In this document: positions 55,247 to 62,019 of the stretch, piece by piece | Layout of the letters: each line of letters begins with the position of its first letter | Numbering within the stretch: position 1 is the stretch's first letter | DNA from: Ruminococcus gauvreauii | Lineage (GTDB): Bacteria; Bacillota; Clostridia; Lachnospirales; Lachnospiraceae | Length of the DNA: 64,000 nt | Assembly: GCF_025151995.1 (NCBI RefSeq) | Contig: NZ_CP102290.1 | Coordinates: forward strand, 744,001-808,000 | Reading direction: 5' to 3' | Notes under the pieces: model-generated | Told to the model about the DNA's origin: nothing | Databases searched by the model: none | What the model saw: the letters and a program-made list of their open reading frames with translations, nothing else | Translations under genes and position numbers: made by a program

Positions 55247-56101
55247 CTACTTCTTATTGGATCCCGCTTCTAATTTAGGCAGATTATTCAAGCTTACTGT
55301 TTCCAACGTTTGCAATTGCTGTACCGCCAATTGCCGAAGCAACCCCATTCTCTCCTTTTGTTTGTTCCCCTGGTTAATCAAAACCGCATTATAGCATTCC
55401 AGGTTTGCAAGCACCAATAACTGATTCAATGTTGCTACATCTCGCATATTTCCTTTCACCGTTGGATTTTCATCTTTCCATTGCCTCGCTGTCTTTCCAA
55501 ATAAAACCACATTCAACATATCTGCTTCATTAGCATATGTATACGCTACCTGTGCGGGCGTTAATTCTGGTGGTATCAGATTATCCTTGATGGCATCCGT
55601 ATGTATCCTATAATTTAACTTGGAAATTTCCCTGTTTAAATTCCAATTCAAAGATAATCGACTATTCTCATCTGTCTTTAATCTTCTGTAATCCTTCATG
55701 ATATATAACTGGAACTCAGGAGAAATCCACGTTGCGAAAGACATGGCAATATCACTATGGGCATATGTTCCACCATAACGTCCTGCCTTTGAAACAATAC
55801 CAATAGCGTTCGTAGCTTCTATCCATTTTTTTGGTGACATTGTAAATGCATTGGCTCCTGCCTGCTTTTTAAACCCCTCGAATTCGAGGGGTTTAAAATC
55901 TAAATTATGCAGCCTCTCCCATAATCCCAGGAATTCTATTACATCTCGATTTCTCATCCAGTTTTGAATAACTGCTGTAGGATCATCACTTTTATAGCGA
56001 GCAATATCTGTCAATGAAATAAATTCATTTTCAAAATCCTGCGTATAAATTCCAATATCTATTCCATTTGCATGGATTGTATCTTTAATTATTTTTCCCA
56101 T
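55247..56101 (-). CDS. KilA-N domain protein
   Basis: 284 residues from the ATG at 56101 (AGGAG five bases upstream). Residues 1-115 form a KilA-N DNA-binding domain as in phage proteins (FISLTDIARYKSDDP, IQNWMRNRDVIEFLGLWE, AGRYGGTYAHSDIAMSFATWISPEF). The C-terminal part is helical. A perfect 32-bp palindrome lies inside the coding sequence at 55867-55898. Confidence 0.85.
   Translation of the reverse strand: MGKIIKDTIHANGIDIGIYTQDFENEFISLTDIARYKSDDPTAVIQNWMRNRDVIEFLGLWERLHNLDFKPLEFEGFKKQAGANAFTMSPKKWIEATNAIGIVSKAGRYGGTYAHSDIAMSFATWISPEFQLYIMKDYRRLKTDENSRLSLNWNLNREISKLNYRIHTDAIKDNLIPPELTPAQVAYTYANEADMLNVVLFGKTARQWKDENPTVKGNMRDVATLNQLLVLANLECYNAVLINQGNKQKERMGLLRQLAVQQLQTLETVSLNNLPKLEAGSNKK
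55867..55898. repeat. Perfect 32-bp palindrome inside the KilA-N gene
   Basis: Half-site TTTTAAACCCCTCGAA followed directly by its reverse complement. It encodes DFKPLEFEGFKK in frame. Confidence 0.9.
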
Positions 56102-56155
56102 CGCTTCTCCTGCAATCATATCATAATATTTTGAAACAACGCATCCTCTTTCCCT

Positions 56156-56449
56156 TTAAGGAAGTTCTATTGAATAACTATCTCCATCTTCCCACATTGC
56201 CCGATGTGCTTCAATATAAAATTTGATGCATCTCGGATATACATACAAATAGCTTCTGCACACTCTTTTATACAATCCCAATATCTCTTCATCGCATGCA
56301 AAGTCCAATAAATAGTCAAAAAGATGTGACAATTCAACCTCTGATGCTTTTCTACTACATACATCCTCGACCAATGGCAAATAAATCTCATAAGCTTCCT
56401 GATGTAATTGGCCTATCTGCTCTGCAATCTGATAAATCTTTTTATCCAT
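56156..56449 (-). CDS. Small hypothetical protein of the island
   Basis: 97 residues, helical, starting MDKKIYQIAEQIGQLHQEAYEIY. Its ATG overlaps the preceding stop as TAATG, so it is translationally coupled to the RlmD-like fragment. I do not recognise the family. Confidence 0.6.
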   Translation of the reverse strand: MDKKIYQIAEQIGQLHQEAYEIYLPLVEDVCSRKASEVELSHLFDYLLDFACDEEILGLYKRVCRSYLYVYPRCIKFYIEAHRAMWEDGDSYSIELP

Positions 56450-56778
56450 TAGATTACCTCAAAATATTTAAGTGCATCCGTTATCGCTTCTAACTTTTCT
56501 TTCGGCGGATGCTTTCTCGGTTGTTTCAATTCTTCTACTGCCTTAGGGGCATCATATATTGTCAATCCTAAGAACCTCTTTATCTCCGCGATATAAGCAG
56601 TATGTACTTTAAATCCATATTTCTTCTCTACATACTCCTGTATCATTTTATATGTAATTTTCTGTTTGGGCTGATATTTCTTTGCACGCTCTGCTATCGC
56701 ATCCAAAGGTACTTTACCCTCACCTTCTCCAAATTCCACTTTCACATTTATAGTGCTGTCTGGTGATTTGTGGGACAA
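56449..56778 (-). pseudogene. Orphan C-terminal domain of an RlmD-like methyltransferase
   Basis: 109 residues. The sequence SHKSPDSTINVKVEFG and KITYKMIQEYVEKKYGFKVHTAYI matches the C-terminal extension that follows HVETxVLL in RlmD-like proteins of Clostridia, and the upstream frame still reads PHVETIVLL before a TAG stop. The start offered is a TTG without a ribosome binding site. It looks like the tail of a truncated gene, though the intact frame and coupled partner leave open that it is a working small DNA- or RNA-binding protein. Confidence 0.6.
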
Positions 56779-57039
56779 AAGTACAATGGTTTCAACATGC
56801 GGTGAAAGTTGTCTTTTATACTACATGGCAAAAGATTTTCCTATCTTTTTTTATAGAGTACCTAACTTTGGGAATTACCCCTTTTGATGATTTTTCACCC
56901 CTCTTAGATAAAATTTACCCCTTTACCCCACATTAAATAGTAAATGCATCGCTGAAATGTATGCATTGTTTTCGCATAATAATATTTTTACTATATCAAG
57001 TTTGAAACAGCAACAACTTTTCTATATCCCACCTCTTAA
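56779..57039. other. AT-rich non-coding stretch left of the IS element
   Basis: No gene. Contains a cluster of ACCCCTTT-like repeats (about 56874-56930) and the stop codon that cuts the RlmD-like fragment upstream. Confidence 0.4.
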
Positions 57040-57054
57040 TAATATATTAATTAT
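57040..57054. repeat. Left direct repeat of the IS element
   Basis: TAATATATTAATTAT, identical to 58806-58820; possible target-site duplication, although the AT-rich sequence weakens the case. Confidence 0.6.
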
Positions 57055-58805
57055 AGGCGTTTGCAAAACGCCATAAGCCTTGATTTTGCAGGCTTTTTTA
57101 CTGTTTAAAATGGAATAACTCCTCACAGGTATGTTATAATTGAATTGTCGAGAAACAATTAAACAAAACCCTGAAAGGAGTTATCTTATGGCTATTATAC
57201 CATGTAATCAGCTTTCATTGGCAGATGTTTTTTCAGATTGTCAGGAAATTTATGAATCTGACAAGCCTGAGTTTCTGTCACTTCTTCAATCAAACATCGA
57301 TCTTGATGAAATTATTCCCGATTCCTTCCGGAATCACTTCTATGCATCAACGGGTAGATCCCGTAAATACCCTTTGCATGCCTTTTTATGGGCACTTATT
57401 ATTCAGCGGATTTTTTCAATTCCGACTGATTCCTTACTTCTTGTTTTTCTCAAGTATTCCAGACATCTTCGTGAGTTCTGTGGCTTTACCAAAGTTCCTG
57501 ATGCATCTAAAATCACTCGTTTTAAACAAGTCTTTCTTTCGGACTTACAATTAGTTTTCAATAACCTTGTTGATGTTACCGAACCTATCTGCCAAGCAAT
57601 TGATTTTGAAAAAGCCAACATGACCATTTTTGATTCTTCTGGAATCGAAGCATGGGTAACTGAAAATAATCCAAAGTTTGCTAACCGAATCATCAAACAG
57701 CTAAAAGCCTATGCAAAAGCAAATCACTTTGATTCTAACTTTGACCCTTACAAGGCTGCTTATGGATCTATGCCAGCTCATTGTGCTTCTAATGTTCAAA
57801 TCAAGCAGCTTTATGTCGATGGTCATTTCTGCTACGCTTATAAGATCGGTATTGTCACAAATGGTCTGGGCATTGTCCGTCATCTTGAGTTTTACAATAA
57901 GGACTTTTTATTGGCCCATCCTGAACTTGTTCCAAACAAGAAATCTGATTCTCCTGATGAAGATAAATCCATTCATGATGCAAGGCTCCTCATTCCAATG
58001 CTGCAGGACTTCTTCAAGGCGCATCCTCTGATAAATCCAAAAACTTTTCTTGGTGATGCTGCTTTTGATTCTGTAGGATTATATAAATCGCTTCTCACCG
58101 GTGATACATTTGGCGGGGACAAACACTTTAAGGCTGCATATATTCCCTTAAATTCAAGATCTCATCTTGAAAATGTTGATTACAAAATCAATGAAGATGG
58201 CATCCCTTGCTGTCCAAAAGATGAAACACTCCCAATGAAATATGAATGTATCTCCAAACTCCGCAGCGGGGTTCCAAGATACAAGTTCGTATGTCCTAAA
58301 ATGATTTGGGATTATAATCCTGAAACGCAAAAATCACATCGTAAATGTACTTGTGATAGTCCTTGCACGAATTCCAAATGCGGCCGCATGATATACATTT
58401 ATCCCGAAAAAGATCTTCGTGCCTATCCTGGTACACTTCGTGGTACTGCCGAATGGGATTCAATATATAAAATCCGTACAACAGTCGAACGTTCCATAAA
58501 TCACTTCAAAGACTGCTTTGGACTTGCTGGTCGTAAGACTCAAAACGAAAGGACACTTCATGCAGACCTTATTCTTTCAGGAATAACACAACTTATTTCA
58601 GTCGTGCTAGCTGACAAAATACATCAACATCAATTTATACGAAGTATCAAACCGCTCATTGCGTAGGTCTTACCAACTTAATAGTTTCATAGCTTTATTA
58701 AGTGCGCCTATTTTATGAAAACTGTAACTTTTATCTTAGAATTGCTGCAATGCAGCAATTCTACCCTGTTTGGAATCAAGATTACGAACTTGTTTCGCAA
58801 TTACC
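57055..58805 (+). mobile_element. IS element, IS1182-like
   Basis: About 1.75 kb between two 15-bp direct repeats. Its ends carry imperfect inverted repeats (TTTGCAAAACG at the left, ATTGCGAAAC at the right as read inward, followed in both by CTTGATT). Hairpins sit inside both ends: GGCGTTT/AAACGCC at 57056-57072 and a 12-bp stem AGAATTGCTGCA at 58738-58762, which would block read-through transcription. Confidence 0.75.
57188..58666 (+). CDS. DDE transposase, IS1182-like
   Basis: 492 residues from the ATG at 57188 with AAAGGAG seven bases upstream. It has the N-terminal DUF772-type domain (KYPLHAFLWALIIQRIF), and DDE candidates in IFDSSGIE, LGDAAFDS and the C-terminal TVERSINHFKDCFGL. A Cys-rich insertion (CTCDSPCTNSKCG) is typical of the family. 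The frame is intact, so the element may still be active. Confidence 0.88.
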   Translation: MAIIPCNQLSLADVFSDCQEIYESDKPEFLSLLQSNIDLDEIIPDSFRNHFYASTGRSRKYPLHAFLWALIIQRIFSIPTDSLLLVFLKYSRHLREFCGFTKVPDASKITRFKQVFLSDLQLVFNNLVDVTEPICQAIDFEKANMTIFDSSGIEAWVTENNPKFANRIIKQLKAYAKANHFDSNFDPYKAAYGSMPAHCASNVQIKQLYVDGHFCYAYKIGIVTNGLGIVRHLEFYNKDFLLAHPELVPNKKSDSPDEDKSIHDARLLIPMLQDFFKAHPLINPKTFLGDAAFDSVGLYKSLLTGDTFGGDKHFKAAYIPLNSRSHLENVDYKINEDGIPCCPKDETLPMKYECISKLRSGVPRYKFVCPKMIWDYNPETQKSHRKCTCDSPCTNSKCGRMIYIYPEKDLRAYPGTLRGTAEWDSIYKIRTTVERSINHFKDCFGLAGRKTQNERTLHADLILSGITQLISVVLADKIHQHQFIRSIKPLIA

Positions 58806-58820
58806 TAATATATTAATTAT
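58806..58820. repeat. Right direct repeat of the IS element
   Basis: TAATATATTAATTAT, identical to 57040-57054. Confidence 0.6.
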
Positions 58821-58857
58821 CTAAATTTCCTTTTTGATAAGTTCCTTCTATTGTGTT

Positions 58858-60330
58858 CTAAATTGATAGATTTCTTACAGCTAAATAGTATAATGCATAA
58901 TTTCTCAAACACTTTTCATGCCATTTGTCATAACGCCACTCTAAAAAGCTATCTTGTTCCCCTTTTCCTATGTCATTACAAAGTTCCCAAGCTAAATCGT
59001 AAACACTTTGGCAAAAATTATAAGCACCTTCATAGTACATATCATATCGCTCCCCACCATGCTCTATATCATTTAAATCACCGAAAATTATTTTATGTCG
59101 TTTAATATAAGCCATATTTAAAACTTCGCCATATTTATCTCTCATAATATATCTATTTTGAAATAAATCATATGCACGTTCTACTTCTAACAAAAATTGT
59201 TTACATTCTTTAACAATTGGTTCTGTTAAACGCATAATTTCAAATATAGAAATTTCCTTATTTAGATTAACCATTCTTGAAGTTCGATAATTTTCATTAA
59301 ATATTAAATTATAATTAGTGAAATTACTATTAGGAATCGTTCTCGCAATCCAATTAGAACTGGTAAGTCTCCTATCTTCTAAATCATGATACACATTAAT
59401 CCATATTCGTGCTGATTTGCCATATTGGGTCTTGTATTTTATGTATACTTCATCTACAAGCCTTTGGATATCATCATCGGTAAATGACAACTCGGACACA
59501 TATACACCCAATGTCACTTTTTGACCAAAAGATTTTTCTCTATTTTCAAATTCTTGGATATCATATGACAGTCTACTGTTTGACACAGCTTTTGCCTTAT
59601 CATAAAGCAAATCACCATAAATTCCAATCATATTTAGATGTTCAATAATTTGGGGTTTTATATCATGTGGAATAATTATCTTTTTGATAATTCCTTCAAT
59701 ATCCAAGCTCCCTTTTTCCACTAAATTGTCTTCACGGTCAAAAGCATAACCAAAATAGATACCTGTTCCTCCTTGTATTATTGCTCTAGGGTTTGAATAC
59801 GCTATACCCATGTCATAATCAATAACAGCATTTTTTGTAATAACTTCTTTAATTTCTTCATCAGATAAATCTAGATGTAATTCATTTTTCACTGCATCCT
59901 TTATTACTCGAAAGTTATATAAATCCCCTTGTGCTATTCGCATCAAAATTTTTATTTGTACACTGTTAAAATTGCATGCTTTATCTCTATCGATTATAAA
60001 AACAGCCCCATCTTTATCATGTTGTGTATCGTCTTCTATTACAAAATAAAGTGACACAGACGGATTTATAGACAAATCACATAAACGTGTCTTCTCACCC
60101 CAATGCTGTAATTCTAGTATTTTCTTTAAAACCTCTTCCGTCTGGACTAGACTAAATTTTCGACATTCTTCTGCCACCCTATCCTTCACACAATTCCCTC
60201 GAAATGCCCCTGGAACTATATCCCACTCAGAAACAGCTTGACCTCTAAATAAATTATTGCCTTTGTACTTCTCAACTATTTGATAATATTCTTCAACTGA
60301 ATTTATTCTGATTGTTTCAACATCAATCAT
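58858..60330 (-). CDS. FRG domain protein
   Basis: 490 residues. The N-terminal 250 hold an FRG domain: NNLFRGQAVSEWDIVPGAFRG and, later, LQHWGEKTRLCDLSINPSVSLYFV. FRG domains occur in several phage defence genes and are suspected of nucleotide or nucleic-acid chemistry; none is proven here. The C-terminal half is a separate, unrecognised region rich in Tyr and Trp. GGGGG lies eight bases before the ATG. The IS element directly downstream does not break it. Confidence 0.82.
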   Translation of the reverse strand: MIDVETIRINSVEEYYQIVEKYKGNNLFRGQAVSEWDIVPGAFRGNCVKDRVAEECRKFSLVQTEEVLKKILELQHWGEKTRLCDLSINPSVSLYFVIEDDTQHDKDGAVFIIDRDKACNFNSVQIKILMRIAQGDLYNFRVIKDAVKNELHLDLSDEEIKEVITKNAVIDYDMGIAYSNPRAIIQGGTGIYFGYAFDREDNLVEKGSLDIEGIIKKIIIPHDIKPQIIEHLNMIGIYGDLLYDKAKAVSNSRLSYDIQEFENREKSFGQKVTLGVYVSELSFTDDDIQRLVDEVYIKYKTQYGKSARIWINVYHDLEDRRLTSSNWIARTIPNSNFTNYNLIFNENYRTSRMVNLNKEISIFEIMRLTEPIVKECKQFLLEVERAYDLFQNRYIMRDKYGEVLNMAYIKRHKIIFGDLNDIEHGGERYDMYYEGAYNFCQSVYDLAWELCNDIGKGEQDSFLEWRYDKWHEKCLRNYALYYLAVRNLSI

Positions 60331-60423
60331 TAGAATTTCCCCCTCTTATCTATTATCAGTTTAAATTACATCATACACTACGAGTTTTTACACAGAAAAA
60401 TAGTTGACTAAAACAATCCTGAT

Positions 60424-60558
60424 ACTAAAGTCGATACCAACTAATAGTTTTGCCGCAGAATATACCTTTTGCCAGATTGTATCTTTTATCCAACAAAACC
60501 CTCATTTTCAAACTCTCCGGCGTTATCCCCGTCCCCTTATCTGCGGAAACTTATCCAT
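60424..60558 (-). pseudogene. Small frameshifted reading frame
   Basis: MDKFPQIRGRG in one frame continues as ITPESLKMRVLLDKRYNLAKG and ISWYRL in the next if one G is added to the GGACGGGG run near 60528. The whole would be a 44-residue peptide. The family is unknown, and the reading is tentative. Confidence 0.35.
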
Positions 60559-60616
60559 CTCACCTTCCACAAAAACACAACTCCATTTTCTTCAAATAAT
60601 CCCGCAACATCGCCTA

Positions 60617-60655
60617 GAATCAAGTTTTCCGCACGAGAAGCACGGCGGTCTCCAC
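60617..60655 (-). repeat. rlmD 3' end (right island boundary)
   Basis: The functional copy of the 39-base sequence that recurs at 53396-53434 with 30 of 39 matches. Confidence 0.65.
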
Positions 60656-61984
60656 GTGCACCGTATGCACGAACTGGTCAACACAAACACACCTATCCAC
60701 CCTGTAGCCCCGCTCCTGTATCAGCTCCAGGTCGCGTGCCAGGCTCGTCGGCTTGCAGGAAATATAGACGATCCTCTCCACACCGTAGTCCAGGATTTTC
60801 GGCAGTGCCTTCGGATGGATTCCGTCTCTCGGAGGATCCAGAATAATTAAATCCGGCTTCCCGGTCAGATCATCGAGAACCTTCAGTACATCGCCGGCGA
60901 CAAACGTGCAGTTTGTGATCCCGTTCATGGCCGCATTTTCTTTCGCAGCCTCCACCGCCTCCTCTACAATCTCCACGCCCACCACACTGCGGGCTACTGC
61001 CGCGGCAATCTGGGAGATCGTACCCGTACCGCTGTACAGGTCAAACACCGTCATATCCCTTGTATCTCCGATATACTCCCGCACTGTATTATACAGCACC
61101 TCTGCTGCTCCGGAATTAGGCTGGAAAAATGAAAACGGGGTGATCTTGAATTTGAGTCCCAGTAATTCCTCATAGAAAAAATCCTGGCCGTACAGGATTC
61201 TTGTCTCGTCACTTTTCACGACATCAGACAGTGAATCATTGATGATGTGCAGGATACCCACGATCTTCCCCTGTGTATCGATGCCAAGCAGACGCTCAGT
61301 GAGCGGCTGAAGATCGTGCTCTTCCTGTGAAGTAGTCACCAGGTTTACCAGGATCTCTCCTGTGGTATCCGCCCTCCTGAGCAGCAGATGCCGCAGATAT
61401 CCTGTATGCTGCATCTTCTTATAATAATAACCCACGCCTTTTTCCTGAAAAAACTCCAGCACACATGTGAGAATCTTTGTCATATCCTCATGGACGAGTC
61501 GGCAGTCTGCTGCCGTCAGGACATCATACGTGCTGCCTTTTTTATGGAGCCCAAGTGACAGCGGGCCTCCCTTATACTCGTCGCCGAAAGAAAATTCCAT
61601 CTTGTTCCTGTACGCAAACTCTCTGGGGCTTCTCTTGATCGGTTCAAACACATATTCCTCCCGGATGACATCGTCCAGCAGTTTTTTCACCTGATTCTGT
61701 TTCATCTCCAGCTGTTCATCATACGGCATCGTCTGGTACATACATCCTCCGCACGCCGGAAAGATGCTGCAGACCGGCTCGCGCTTCTCAAGCGGGGACT
61801 TCTCCAGAACCTTAAGAAGCCGTCCCTCCAGACGGCCTCCGCGTTTTTTATTGACCATAAATTCGATTTTCTGTCCTGGAATCCCGTTTTTTACAGTTAC
61901 CGTGTTGTCTTCCAGACATATCCTTCCCTTATTCGGAAAGTCTACGCCGGATATTGTCCCCTGGCAGATATCGCCTTTTTTCAT
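60620..61984 (-). CDS. rlmD: 23S rRNA (uracil-5-)-methyltransferase
   Basis: 454 residues. A TRAM domain (residues 1-60) is followed by the iron-sulfur Cys set (CSIFPACGGCMYQ and a distant Cys) and the SAM fold with FQPNSGAAEVLY, DLYSGTGTIS, ILDPPRDG and the nucleophile in YISCKPTSLARDL. It methylates a uridine in 23S rRNA. It ends just after HVETAVLL; the 3' end seems to be the integration point of the island. Confidence 0.93.
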   Translation of the reverse strand: MKKGDICQGTISGVDFPNKGRICLEDNTVTVKNGIPGQKIEFMVNKKRGGRLEGRLLKVLEKSPLEKREPVCSIFPACGGCMYQTMPYDEQLEMKQNQVKKLLDDVIREEYVFEPIKRSPREFAYRNKMEFSFGDEYKGGPLSLGLHKKGSTYDVLTAADCRLVHEDMTKILTCVLEFFQEKGVGYYYKKMQHTGYLRHLLLRRADTTGEILVNLVTTSQEEHDLQPLTERLLGIDTQGKIVGILHIINDSLSDVVKSDETRILYGQDFFYEELLGLKFKITPFSFFQPNSGAAEVLYNTVREYIGDTRDMTVFDLYSGTGTISQIAAAVARSVVGVEIVEEAVEAAKENAAMNGITNCTFVAGDVLKVLDDLTGKPDLIILDPPRDGIHPKALPKILDYGVERIVYISCKPTSLARDLELIQERGYRVDRCVCVDQFVHTVHVETAVLLVRKT

Positions 61985-62019
61985 AATACTTCCTCACTTC
62001 TCAATTATTCTCTTTTCCG

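Larger units (their letters stand above)
53396..60655. mobile_element. AT-rich acquired island at the 3' end of rlmD
   Basis: About 7.2 kb, clearly richer in A and T than its surroundings, bounded by rlmD and by a degenerate copy of the rlmD end. It holds RhuM, HEPN-like, KilA-N, FRG and IS genes, all typical of prophages and defence islands. No integrase remains. The 3' end of rlmD (rumA) is a known integration site for integrative elements. Confidence 0.6.

Noticed and set aside
56449..60655. A single rlmD gene cut in two by the island, with the tail domain at 56449 belonging to the gene at 60620
   Set aside because: The two sequences around HVETxVLL differ strongly at nucleotide level, and rlmD at 60620 has a normal length and stop. 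The better match to the rlmD end is at 53396.
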